From an uncultured Clostridia bacterium (lineage in GTDB: Bacteria; Bacillota; Clostridia; Christensenellales; UBA1242): DNA of 7,317 nt. Below are positions 1-6,607 of this stretch, piece by piece. How positions within the stretch are numbered: the stretch's first letter is position 1; each line of letters starts with the position of its first letter. The translations under genes and the position numbers were made by a program. The DNA lies in NCBI GenBank assembly GCA_934746185.1, contig CAKVEY010000046.1:1-7317 (forward strand), given 5' to 3'. The notes beneath the pieces are model-generated. The model was not told the origin of the DNA. It did not search any database and saw only the letters and a program-made list of their open reading frames with translations.

Positions 1-117
1 AAAAAACGAAACTATAAGGTAATTTTAAAAGACGGTTATGAAGATGTAGATTTTAGCAAAATAACAGTTACTCGAATTTCTAATAACGAATTTACAAAAC
101 AAACAACAAATAAATAA
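1..117 (+). CDS. 3' end of a truncated gene, unknown function
   Basis: Frame 1 is open from the first base to a TAA at 115-117, giving the last 38 residues of a protein that begins outside the window. The tail is hydrophilic, mixes lysine and aspartate, and ends in a Thr/Asn/Lys-rich stretch. No motif, membrane helix or family is recognisable. The stop codon overlaps the A-run of the Shine-Dalgarno sequence (117-123) of the next gene, so the two are very probably co-transcribed and this is an upstream member of the structural operon. If the window were a closed circle, the frame would run back across the junction only to a TAG at 7279-7281. The only start there would be a GTG at 7309 without a ribosome binding site, so a true truncation is more likely. 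Confidence 0.6.
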   Translation, partial: KKRNYKVILKDGYEDVDFSKITVTRISNNEFTKQTTNK

Positions 118-128
118 AAGGAGATTAT

Positions 129-1910
129 ATGGATAATTCTAATAAATTTTTACAAACATTAAAAACGATATTAATAATAGTGCTATTAGTTATTGCCATA
201 TCAATTGTATTTTCAATTATTGCGTTTGTTAAAGATTTGACAAATAAAAACAAAATCGATGGTGATCAAGTGTTAAAAAACACGTTAGACGAGATTGTTG
301 TTAATGGTGAGATAGATAAGGTTACAGACGAAGAAAAAGATTTAGTAAACGAAGAAATGTCTAAACCATCAGCAATTAAAATAGATGATATAGTTAGTGA
401 TTTATCTGTATATGAATATAAAGATATAGTTGTATTTGTAAAAAATGAAAAAGGTTCTAAGACCGATAGTTATTCACATAATGTCGTTTTTAGAAAAACA
501 GATAAAGGACTAGTTTTTGATGGTATGTTTGTTCTATATGGAATGTTTGGTTATACAAATTCTAATGTAAGCAATTTTTCAGGCAAAGCAGATTATTCAT
601 ATTATGCTAAATATAATAACTATGATTTTCAAAAGACTATTGAATGGTTTGCAAAAGGTTATACACACTCTTGTTTTAGTTTTAATGACAATGTTAGTAA
701 ATCAATAATGCTTAATAGTAATATTGCTTTAACTTGGTGGCGACCGATAAAATCATTATGTACGGTTTTTGCAGACTATGGCGAGATATATAACAATGTC
801 CAAAAATATTGTTTGAAAGATATAATAAAATCGTTTACTAGTTTTGGAGAAAATCAACACTTAATGTTTGATTTTAAATCTATGGATAGCTTTAGTGATT
901 TTTGGACCGATGTATATAAAGCAATTAGTACTTTACAAAAAAATTGTTTAGTAAATTATACAAACTCTTCACGTGTTGGACTATATTCGGGCGTTATAGG
1001 TACTGATACGTGTAAATATTACACTGCATCGAGTTACTTTAAAGTTAAATATACATATTTAGGTAAAAAAGCTTATGCTGTAAATTCAAAAGATTATAGC
1101 AAAAACCACGAGTTTAATTGTGAAAATAAGGTTACAGCAATACCTGAAATTAATGTGATAGCAGAATATGATACAACAAGTGTAAGTAGTATAAAAAGTT
1201 TACTTCAATACCTTGAAAAAAATGTCTATAAAATGAAGATAAAAGTAGATATAAAAACGAATTTAGATGAAGATGTTAAAAGTTTAGAAATGGGATTATT
1301 TGATGTTATTTCTAATGGTTTTTTACTATATCAAAATTATTTTAATTTAGGTGAATACAAAATTAATATAACTAGTTATATAGATAAAAACGATGGAAAT
1401 GGTTTTATTGAAAGTAATTTAATAACCTTTACAAATGGTACATTTACAATAGATAACGAAATTTCTAATGTTAAAGTTTTATTTAAAATTAACTCTATAC
1501 GTGGTTATTATAATGGGTATTATTTTTATGCGCCGGTTTCTTATGCTGATGATAGTGAAACATCTCAATATAATATTAGAATTCTAAAAGATTTCTTTAA
1601 TACATTGAGTTCAGTTTTTGATGAAAATATCGAAGGTAAAACATATGGTGTTCGTTTAAGTTTTTATGACAGTGAATTTAAACAATTATATTGTAGTCAT
1701 TATTCTTACTTTATATTTTATTCAAATTTAGTAGTCTGTAATTGTGAGTTTGATCCTGGTGAGAGTATTTTGAATAACGCTTATTATTACACTGTTGAGT
1801 TTGTAGATGCAGCTAATGATAAAAAGTCTATTTGTTCTAATTACGTTCAATTGCTTGAAAATCAATTAGATAGTAAATTTGTAATTCGTTTAATGTTAAG
1901 AAAATTATAA
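129..1910 (+). CDS. Large membrane-anchored protein, unknown function (candidate phage structural/adsorption protein)
   Basis: This encodes 593 aa. ATG 129 is chosen because AAAGGAG (117-123) sits five bases upstream. A strongly hydrophobic helix spans about residues 11-34, preceded by a short mildly basic segment and followed by a charged, acidic stretch (about 35-90). That suggests a single N-terminal anchor with the remaining ~550 residues outside the cytoplasm. The rest is rich in Tyr, Phe, Ser and Asn with many alternating hydrophobic residues, as in beta-rich extracellular proteins, and has about ten cysteines, mainly isolated plus one CNC. There is no obvious second helix near the C-terminus. 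I do not recognise a family. It lies two genes upstream of zot in one operon, a place where inoviruses carry minor coat or adsorption genes, so a virion-tip or membrane-assembly role is a reasonable inference but unproven. Confidence 0.85.
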   Translation: MDNSNKFLQTLKTILIIVLLVIAISIVFSIIAFVKDLTNKNKIDGDQVLKNTLDEIVVNGEIDKVTDEEKDLVNEEMSKPSAIKIDDIVSDLSVYEYKDIVVFVKNEKGSKTDSYSHNVVFRKTDKGLVFDGMFVLYGMFGYTNSNVSNFSGKADYSYYAKYNNYDFQKTIEWFAKGYTHSCFSFNDNVSKSIMLNSNIALTWWRPIKSLCTVFADYGEIYNNVQKYCLKDIIKSFTSFGENQHLMFDFKSMDSFSDFWTDVYKAISTLQKNCLVNYTNSSRVGLYSGVIGTDTCKYYTASSYFKVKYTYLGKKAYAVNSKDYSKNHEFNCENKVTAIPEINVIAEYDTTSVSSIKSLLQYLEKNVYKMKIKVDIKTNLDEDVKSLEMGLFDVISNGFLLYQNYFNLGEYKINITSYIDKNDGNGFIESNLITFTNGTFTIDNEISNVKVLFKINSIRGYYNGYYFYAPVSYADDSETSQYNIRILKDFFNTLSSVFDENIEGKTYGVRLSFYDSEFKQLYCSHYSYFIFYSNLVVCNCEFDPGESILNNAYYYTVEFVDAANDKKSICSNYVQLLENQLDSKFVIRLMLRKL

Positions 1911-1962
1911 AAATATTAAAAAAAAGATTTTAAAAATTTTTAATTTATAAATTGCGAAATGC

Positions 1963-1970
1963 AAAAGGAG
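1963..1970 (+). promoter_or_regulatory. Ribosome binding site fixing the LRR gene start
   Basis: AAAAGGAG lies eight bases before ATG 1979. The frame is also open from a TTG at 1952, but that start would put this Shine-Dalgarno inside the coding sequence and would place nine charged residues ahead of the signal peptide. ATG 1979 is therefore preferred. Confidence 0.85.
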
Positions 1971-1978
1971 AAAATAAA

Positions 1979-3232
1979 ATGAGTGCAGTAAAAAATTTAA
2001 TTATAGCATCTTTATTAACTATTGGTATAGGTGCACCGAGTGGAGCTGCAGTAGCAAACGCTGTTAAAAATAAATCATTAACACAAACAGTTTTTGAAAT
2101 CACCGAAGAGAATAAAAACTTGAAAAAAGATAAAGAAGAGTTGTTAAAAATTATCTCTGGTAACGAAAATCAAATAACTGAATTGCAAGAAGGCTTAACG
2201 ATTGCTAACAATTTAAAGGCCGAAAAAGAAGCGCAAGTACAAGAATTAACTTTACAATTAGAAAGTAATAAAACTAAAACAGATAGTGAAATTGCTTCGT
2301 TAAATGAAACGATTAATTCAATTAATAATGATATTAAACAATTAAATAGTACAATTAATAGTTTAAACGCAACAATAGAAAACTTACAAAATGAAAATAT
2401 AGCATTAAAAAATAGATTGGATGAATTAGGAGTCTCTCGTTTAAGTCCAGGGCTATATTCAACAGGTTCAATTAATTTAATTCGTTCTTGGGATGATATG
2501 GTTAATGACCATAATAGTGATTATTATATTTCATTTGATAAGGGCTCTTTTAATGGAGTTGAAAAAAATAAAGTATTAATGTATTATGGACTTAATCACA
2601 CAAAAGAAGTTGATGGTGATTTGGTTATTGGTAACGTTCCAGATGTAGATAGATTGTATTTTTGGGGTTCAAATTTAAATTCAATAGATTTTACTAATTT
2701 AGACACATCAAAAATAACCGATTTATATGCTGTTTTTCAAAACTCAAGACAATTAACAACTATTAATTTCAATAATTTTAATACTATTAATGTAACAAAT
2801 ATGGGCTCTACGTTTTCAGGTTGCTATAAATTAAATAATCTTGATTTATCTAGTTTTAATACAACAAATTGCAAGGATGTTTCATTAATGTTCTATGAAT
2901 GTGTTGGTTTAACATCACTAGATATAAGTAATTTTGATTTATCTAATGTAACAAGTATTGATAGAATGTTTGCTGGTTGTTCATCTTTGAAAAGTATCAA
3001 TTTAGGTCTTTTTGATATCGGTAATGTTACTGAATATATAACAACAACAGAAAATTTGAATGGTTTATTTAAATTGTTCGATGGATGTACTTCTCTAACC
3101 GATATAACCTATTTAGGAACTATTGAAGAATGGAAAGCGAAGAACATAACTAATGCGACTACTGGAATTAAAGAAGATGGAACTGTTACTGTTCATTGTA
3201 GCGATGGCGATTATGTTATAACTGCTGAATAA
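1979..3232 (+). CDS. Secreted coiled-coil protein with BspA-like leucine-rich repeats (DUF285 type)
   Basis: This encodes 417 aa. Residues 1-28 look like a signal peptide: a Lys near the start, a hydrophobic core, then small residues ending AVANA, with cleavage probably near residue 28. Residues about 37-150 form a long Glu/Lys/Asn/Leu-rich coiled coil. Residues 156-180 (PGLY...SWDDMV) lead into a globular region. From about 234 to 373 there are four to five repeats of about 25 residues with the pattern LxxLDLSxFxTxNVTxMxxMFxGCxxL, typical of BspA-like/DUF285 surface proteins of Mollicutes and Firmicutes. The end (TIEEWK ... VTVHCSDGDY, 381-412) resembles the closing module seen in many bacterial BspA-type proteins. 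There is no C-terminal membrane helix, LPXTG motif or lipobox. It sits 18 bases before zot, so I infer a phage-borne adhesin or receptor-binding protein. A host-modifying secreted factor is an alternative. Confidence 0.85.
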   Translation: MSAVKNLIIASLLTIGIGAPSGAAVANAVKNKSLTQTVFEITEENKNLKKDKEELLKIISGNENQITELQEGLTIANNLKAEKEAQVQELTLQLESNKTKTDSEIASLNETINSINNDIKQLNSTINSLNATIENLQNENIALKNRLDELGVSRLSPGLYSTGSINLIRSWDDMVNDHNSDYYISFDKGSFNGVEKNKVLMYYGLNHTKEVDGDLVIGNVPDVDRLYFWGSNLNSIDFTNLDTSKITDLYAVFQNSRQLTTINFNNFNTINVTNMGSTFSGCYKLNNLDLSSFNTTNCKDVSLMFYECVGLTSLDISNFDLSNVTSIDRMFAGCSSLKSINLGLFDIGNVTEYITTTENLNGLFKLFDGCTSLTDITYLGTIEEWKAKNITNATTGIKEDGTVTVHCSDGDYVITAE

Positions 3233-3250
3233 TTAGCAAAAGGTGTTTAT

Positions 3251-4069
3251 ATGGCAATTACAATTATATTTGCTCCACCACGAACTGGTAAAACAGTTTT
3301 TATGACGCATATAGGCAATTGTTATGCTTTTAATAGAGAAAGAATAAAACTAATGCAAAATGAAATTAAACTAAAAAATTTAACTGGTTTTAATCTTTCT
3401 GTCCCAAATCATTGTGTCAGCAGTAATTATGATATAACTTTTAGAAAATTTGGTTATTCTCCTAGATTTAATAGAAGAATTAACCCTTATAGGCTAGGTT
3501 TTAAAAACAACTTTGTTAAAACTCATTTTAATCTTCCTTATGAAGTTATTTTAATTCAAGAAGCGCAAAAATATCTAAATTCAAGAATGAGTATGTACTT
3601 CCCCGAATGGCAATCTAGGTGGTATGAACAGCACGGGCACGATGATATTGATATATTTATGGACACGCAAAGACCTGTGCTTATTGATGTCAATATACGC
3701 GAACTTGCTAGTTTTATAGAAATAATTTGGTTAAAAAAGTACTATGACGAATTTGGCAATGTAAAAAAACTCGTTTGGAAAATTAGGAAAATTGAAAATA
3801 GCAGTTTATTTGATAGATATATGGCAAGTGGCAAAAAAGATAAAACCTGTTATACCGAAGAATTAGTTACTGCTGATTATAATGTGTTTGCGTTATATAA
3901 CAGTCAAAATTGCAAACCTAAATTTTATGATGGCCATTTTGAAGACGATTTTGATATATCGTATTCTATGCCAATTGAAGAAAGTTTAGAAGGTTATATA
4001 AAATATTTAGAAGAAAATGACGATGAAATGCCAGAAGGCTTTTATCAAAAGCGAACGGCTAAGGCCTAA
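3251..4069 (+). CDS. zot: Zot-like (pI-type) filamentous phage assembly ATPase
   Basis: This encodes 272 aa. AAAAGGTG (3238-3245) precedes the ATG. The protein opens with a beta-strand and a P-loop, ITIIFAPPRTGKT, with Lys14 and Thr15 as the phosphate-binding residues. The first Gly of the Walker A motif is replaced by Ala8. The Walker B-like strand is VILIQEA (99-105), where the usual Asp is Gln103 and Glu104 is kept. Then come DIFMDTQRP (134-142) and DVNIRELA (146-153), matching the Zot-family layout of a TQ-containing strand followed by D-x-N-I-R-E. Proteins of this family (M13 pI, Vibrio Zot) power virion extrusion at the inner membrane. Classic members carry a transmembrane helix and an outer domain after the ATPase. 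None is visible here, and the C-terminus is acidic and soluble. The family call is firm; how it attaches to the membrane is unclear. Confidence 0.88.
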   Translation: MAITIIFAPPRTGKTVFMTHIGNCYAFNRERIKLMQNEIKLKNLTGFNLSVPNHCVSSNYDITFRKFGYSPRFNRRINPYRLGFKNNFVKTHFNLPYEVILIQEAQKYLNSRMSMYFPEWQSRWYEQHGHDDIDIFMDTQRPVLIDVNIRELASFIEIIWLKKYYDEFGNVKKLVWKIRKIENSSLFDRYMASGKKDKTCYTEELVTADYNVFALYNSQNCKPKFYDGHFEDDFDISYSMPIEESLEGYIKYLEENDDEMPEGFYQKRTAKA

Positions 4070-4078
4070 GGAGTAAAT

Positions 4079-4408
4079 ATGGAATTTAAGCGAAATGAAT
4101 TATTAAACGAAGTTTTAGTAAGAAGTTATGAAACATTTTCTTTAACATTAGACACAAAAGATTATGTACCAGATAAATTTAATAAAAAAATTTTGAAATA
4201 TATTTATAAAACAATGAAAAAATCAATTAAACAAGCTGAGAAAGAATATAAAAATTATATAAAAGAAATAAAAAGAAACGAAAGAGATAAGTTAAATACA
4301 CTAAAAATAAAAAAATCGAATTTTTTTAGTCGTTTATTTCATAAAAAAAATATTAATAAAAATTTAACTAACTCTATACCAGATGAAACAAACGCTAAAA
4401 ACCCTTAA
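4079..4408 (+). CDS. Small basic helical protein, unknown function
   Basis: This encodes 109 aa. The Shine-Dalgarno TAAGGAG (4067-4073) overlaps the zot stop codon, so translation is probably coupled to zot. The middle (about residues 35-85) is a long Lys/Glu/Tyr/Ile-rich stretch predicted to be helical, and the protein is strongly basic overall. A Phe-Phe-containing patch with basic flanks (NFFSRLFHKK, about 81-90) could be a short amphipathic membrane-touching helix. There is no full transmembrane segment and no recognised family. As the last gene of the structural/assembly operon, it may assist Zot, for example as a membrane adaptor for an ATPase that lacks its own anchor. That is inference from position and composition only. 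Confidence 0.75.
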   Translation: MEFKRNELLNEVLVRSYETFSLTLDTKDYVPDKFNKKILKYIYKTMKKSIKQAEKEYKNYIKEIKRNERDKLNTLKIKKSNFFSRLFHKKNINKNLTNSIPDETNAKNP

Positions 4409-4438
4409 TTTATAAAATGTTATTATTATTCTTTGTTG

Positions 4439-4477
4439 TGGTAATGTGGTAAAGTCAAGGACTTTTCCATATTTCCA
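4439..4477. repeat. Hairpin 1 of the intergenic region
   Basis: The arms 4443-4456 and 4460-4473 pair over 14 positions with one mismatch and one G-T wobble, closing a three-base loop AAG. Three more pairs (4439-4441 with 4475-4477) extend it past one mismatch. The 3' arm contains TTTTCCATATTT (4463-4474), which recurs exactly at 4548-4559 in hairpin 3. The stem is not followed by a T-run, so it is not a typical terminator. Confidence 0.75.
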
Positions 4478-4493
4478 GTTATTGTGGTTAAGT

Positions 4494-4534
4494 GCATAAA
4501 AGGGCTTTCATTATTTGCTTACTTGCTTTTATGC
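4494..4534. repeat. Hairpin 2 of the intergenic region
   Basis: GCATAAAAG (4494-4502) and CTTTTATGC (4526-4534) are perfect nine-base arms around a 23-base loop. An overlapping alternative, AAGGGC (4500-4505) with GCCCTT (4533-4538), could compete, so the element might switch between two folds. Confidence 0.65.
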
Positions 4535-4544
4535 CCTTATCCAA

Positions 4545-4590
4545 GAGTTTTCCATATTTGCATAACGTGTTGTGCGAATGTGGTAAACTC
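4545..4590. repeat. Hairpin 3 of the intergenic region
   Basis: The arms 4545-4561 and 4574-4590 pair over 17 positions with one mismatch and two wobbles. The loop is 12 bases (4562-4573) and can pair a little further. Its 5' arm matches the 3' arm of hairpin 1 and its 3' arm matches the 5' arm of hairpin 1. The two hairpins are thus a mirrored duplication and could also cross-pair into one large structure. Confidence 0.75.
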
Positions 4591-4627
4591 GGCAATAACC
4601 GTTAGCAACAACTAAAAAGAAAAAATA

Positions 4628-4662
4628 GCACCTTTGCGTTGGGCTATGCCCTAGCAAAGTGC
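4628..4662. repeat. Hairpin 4, GC-rich, of the intergenic region
   Basis: GCAC, TTTGC and GGGC on the 5' side pair with GCCC, GCAAA and GTGC on the 3' side around a TAT loop, with a one-base bulge and a small asymmetric internal loop. That is 13 pairs, unusually GC-rich for this window. An A-rich strand (4613-4627) lies just upstream. No T-run follows. It is a candidate packaging signal or nick-site hairpin. Confidence 0.7.
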
Positions 4663-4776
4663 GTTGTTACTTACTCGACAATAGTAACACTTAACGGAAA
4701 ATATTTTTTTATTTCTTCTTTTAAATTTTATTGTTGCCATTACTAATTGTAAAATAACAAACTTTAAAGGAGACTT

Positions 4777-5082
4777 ATGAAAAAGAAAAATGATAATAAA
4801 AATATAATAACTAAATCTATTAAATTTCCTCATTTTAGAAAATATTTAAAATCAAAACACCCAGCACTAATTGTTGGTGAACAAAAAATAAATAATATAG
4901 ATGAATGGAAATATAGAAAAGTTATGCACTGTGAAAAAGATGGCAGACACTTGAATGAAAAAATATATCCTAATTCTGACCCTACCGATAAAGAACCTAT
5001 GTATATTGCTAAAAGAATTAGGCACGATAATAAGAAATATTTTAGTTCTTGGCAATATCCTTGGAAGTATAAAAAAAGATAG
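4777..5082 (+). CDS. Small basic HPA-motif protein, first gene of the replication module
   Basis: This encodes 101 aa. ATG 4777 follows AAAGGAG (4766-4772). After a basic N-terminus the core reads KHPALIVGE (about 27-35), then Y-R-K-V-MH (about 46-51), then EKDGRH...KIYPNSDP (53-69), and an aromatic basic tail ending in KYKKR. No membrane segment or signal peptide is visible. The order HPA, then TH/MH, then a KI..NP/NS stretch followed by D-K also appears in the 112-aa protein downstream of rep, so the two look like diverged relatives. The HPALIVGE opening strand recalls small beta-barrel (PemK/MazF-like SH3) proteins, but that is only a resemblance. It lies between the candidate origin and rep, which suggests a DNA-related or regulatory role. 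The function is unknown. Confidence 0.8.
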   Translation: MKKKNDNKNIITKSIKFPHFRKYLKSKHPALIVGEQKINNIDEWKYRKVMHCEKDGRHLNEKIYPNSDPTDKEPMYIAKRIRHDNKKYFSSWQYPWKYKKR

Positions 5083-5100
5083 CATCTGCTATCTTTTATA
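5074..5100 (+). terminator. Intrinsic terminator hairpin after the 101-aa gene
   Basis: AAAAGATAGC (5074-5083) and GCTATCTTTT (5088-5097) form a perfect ten-pair stem around the loop ATCT. The A-run on one side and T-run on the other let it act in both directions. The TAG stop of the 101-aa gene (5080-5082) lies inside the 5' arm. It would separate the abundant short transcript from rep, whose leader begins just afterwards. Confidence 0.7.
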
Positions 5101-5144
5101 AGCGACACACGGATATTGAAATAAATCTCACCATTATTTTGTCA

Positions 5145-5174
5145 TTAAGACTCACGCTATATTTTTATTATACA
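5145..5174 (+). promoter_or_regulatory. Possible promoter for rep
   Basis: TTAAGA (5145-5150) and TATACA (5169-5174) are 18 bases apart in the 152-base gap between the terminator and rep, about 60 bases before the rep start. In DNA this AT-rich such matches are common by chance. The call rests mainly on the need for a new promoter after the terminator. Confidence 0.3.
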
Positions 5175-5234
5175 ATAAATTTTTATAAAGTCAACCTTTT
5201 AACAAAAAAAATTATAAGTATTGGAGAAAAAGTT

Positions 5235-6233
5235 ATGAAAAAGAATTCAAACACTTATAGTTTATGTTCGACTGAACGAAGATTTAGAGATAATACTTTA
5301 ATTAGTTTCTACTTTAAGCCGAACAAAAAAATTATAAAAAAATGTTCTCCAATAGATATAGATGGAGAACGCTATCGATTTTACCACGAAACTGGTGAAG
5401 TTGAAAATTATTCAAAAAAAGATATTTTATTTTGTAGAGATGTTAGTGTTAGGAGAACACGAATAGCAATGAATATGTTACTTATGATGAATGATTTTGA
5501 CTGGTTTTGGACTTTAACTTTTGATAAAGAAAAAATAGACCGAACAAACGATAATGAAGTTTTTAATTGCTATAAAAAATATATTAATAATATAAAACAT
5601 AAATTTTCTACATTTAAATATATGTGCTTCCCTGAAAGACACGAAGATAATTGCGTGCATTTTCATTTATTAGTTGCAGGACTAACGCCTAAACAGATGG
5701 GACTAGTTAATTCTGGCAAAGTTTGTTGTCATTGGGCAATAAAAAGAACTGATAAAAATTTTGAAAAATTAGGTTATTGTTCAAAAGAATTTTACGAAAA
5801 AACAAAAGGTCAACACGAATTAATTGAAACAGACGGAGAACCAATATATAACATATCAAACTTTGCTTATGGTTTTACAACAGTTAGTAGAATATGTAGC
5901 CGTGAAAGATGCAATAGTTATGTTAAAAAATATGTTGACAAAGCATTAGGTAGCACCGAAATATTTAAAAAGAGATTTTACTTTTCTTCTAACTTAAACA
6001 TACCGAGCGTTGTAAAACATATAATCAGCCCAGATTTTGACAAAACCGAAGAAATTAACAATATTAGTTTAATTAAACATAATAACTATGTTGAAAATTC
6101 AACAGGACAATATTTGAATAAAGATTACAATGTTTTACAAGTAAAAATTGACAATACAACAAAAGATTTATTAGATAATGGTTTTGCTGTATTGTCTAAA
6201 AAACAAATTAAAGAATTAAATGATATTTTTTAG
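5235..6233 (+). CDS. rep: HUH rolling-circle replication initiator (dual-tyrosine, gpA-like)
   Basis: This encodes 332 aa. The frame is open from 5139, but GGAG (5223-5226) eight bases before ATG 5235 marks the real start. The three motifs of rolling-circle initiators are present in order. Motif 1 is FWTLTFD (91-97). Motif 2, the metal-binding HUH, is VHFHLLVAG (141-149) with His142 and His144. Motif 3 is SYVKKYVDK (228-236) with Tyr229 and Tyr233 four residues apart plus Lys232 and Lys236. Paired tyrosines in YxxKYxxK are characteristic of superfamily I initiators such as phiX174 gpA and related phage Reps. The later KRFYFSSNLNIP (246-257) matches a segment commonly found after motif 3 in these phage proteins. 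The enzyme nicks the plus strand at the origin, attaches to the 5' end through a tyrosine and re-ligates after one round. Other Cys and His residues (C131, C140, C164, C165) are present without a clear zinc pattern. Confidence 0.9.
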   Translation: MKKNSNTYSLCSTERRFRDNTLISFYFKPNKKIIKKCSPIDIDGERYRFYHETGEVENYSKKDILFCRDVSVRRTRIAMNMLLMMNDFDWFWTLTFDKEKIDRTNDNEVFNCYKKYINNIKHKFSTFKYMCFPERHEDNCVHFHLLVAGLTPKQMGLVNSGKVCCHWAIKRTDKNFEKLGYCSKEFYEKTKGQHELIETDGEPIYNISNFAYGFTTVSRICSRERCNSYVKKYVDKALGSTEIFKKRFYFSSNLNIPSVVKHIISPDFDKTEEINNISLIKHNNYVENSTGQYLNKDYNVLQVKIDNTTKDLLDNGFAVLSKKQIKELNDIF

Positions 6234-6262
6234 TTTACACAAAAAATAGGAGAACCATTTTA

Positions 6263-6598
6263 ATGGAGAAAAAAATAGGCTGTTTTATCAGCACAATAAT
6301 TACATTCATATTGTCCTGTATTTTAATATATGTATGCTATAAACTTAATATTTTAGCCAGCATAGAAAGCACAGGACAAATATCAAAAATTTTTACAATC
6401 ATAATAGCAATACCTATTTATTTAATCTTTTTTGGTATTACTTTTGGTTTAATTACGTCAACATTAATAACATCAATTAAAAGTATAAAATCTAGCAGTA
6501 AATTTATTATGATTGCATCAATTATATTTTTAATACTAACATTTGTATTATTAGTTTTAAACATTTTGTTAGTACTGCATCTATTTAAAGTTATATAA
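6263..6598 (+). CDS. Small three-helix membrane protein, unknown function
   Basis: This encodes 111 aa. AGGAG (6248-6252) lies ten bases before the ATG, a slightly long spacing. Three hydrophobic segments are visible at about residues 7-27, 43-70 and 81-108, joined by short polar loops, one of them KSIKSSSK (73-80). Almost nothing lies outside the membrane. No family is recognised. It is 29 bases after rep and its stop overlaps the next gene's Shine-Dalgarno, so it belongs to the rep operon. Inovirus genomes often contain small membrane proteins that act in assembly (for example pVI-type) or superinfection exclusion. Location with rep rather than zot makes the exclusion idea at least as plausible, but neither is shown. 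Confidence 0.78.
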   Translation: MEKKIGCFISTIITFILSCILIYVCYKLNILASIESTGQISKIFTIIIAIPIYLIFFGITFGLITSTLITSIKSIKSSSKFIMIASIIFLILTFVLLVLNILLVLHLFKVI

Positions 6599-6607
6599 GG
6601 AGAAGAT

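Larger units (their letters stand above)
4437..4588 (+). repeat. Iteron-like repeats TGTGGTWAA (four copies)
   Basis: Copies begin at 4437 (TGTGGTAAT), 4445 (TGTGGTAAAG), 4483 (TGTGGTTAAG) and 4579 (TGTGGTAAAC). The first two are head-to-tail with an 8-base period. A longer exact 11-mer, AATGTGGTAAA, occurs at 4443-4453 and 4577-4587. Repeated short motifs beside a rep module are typical of initiator binding sites, but binding by this Rep is inferred. Confidence 0.6.
4409..4776. other. Structured non-coding region; candidate replication origin and packaging region
   Basis: This is the longest gene-free stretch (368 bases). It lies between the assembly operon and the replication module, as the M13 intergenic region lies between genes IV and II. 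Directly visible are four copies of TGTGGTWAA, a duplicated 12-mer, and at least four separate hairpins between 4439 and 4662. A distant pairing of CCGTTA (4599-4604) with TAACGG (4692-4697) encloses the last hairpin, and AACAAC (4607-4612) with GTTGTT (4663-4668) may add an inner stem. G+C is locally higher than in the genes. After 4698 it becomes a T-rich tract and then the leader of the 101-aa gene. The origin role is inferred from structure and context; the nick site cannot be placed. Confidence 0.65.

Noticed and set aside
1911..1950. AT-only potential hairpin after the 593-aa gene
   Set aside because: The arms consist almost entirely of A and T with several alternative registers, as expected by chance in this composition, and the next gene appears to be in the same operon.
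4437..4697. CRISPR array or tRNA-like structure
   Set aside because: Repeat copies are short, irregularly spaced and partly inverted, and no cloverleaf with conserved T-loop bases can be drawn.
4651..4833. Minus-strand 60-aa open frame
   Set aside because: It overlaps the structured non-coding region and the start of the 101-aa gene, has no convincing ribosome binding site, and its hydrophobic content is expected from reading AT-rich DNA backwards.
4830..5108. Two minus-strand open frames of 92 and 72 aa opposite the 101-aa gene
   Set aside because: They are antisense shadows. The + strand gene has a strong Shine-Dalgarno, a plausible protein core and a terminator at its end.
5139..5234. 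N-terminal extension of Rep by 32 residues
   Set aside because: The upstream start lacks a ribosome binding site and lies in a likely promoter region, while GGAG at 5223-5226 fits ATG 5235 well.
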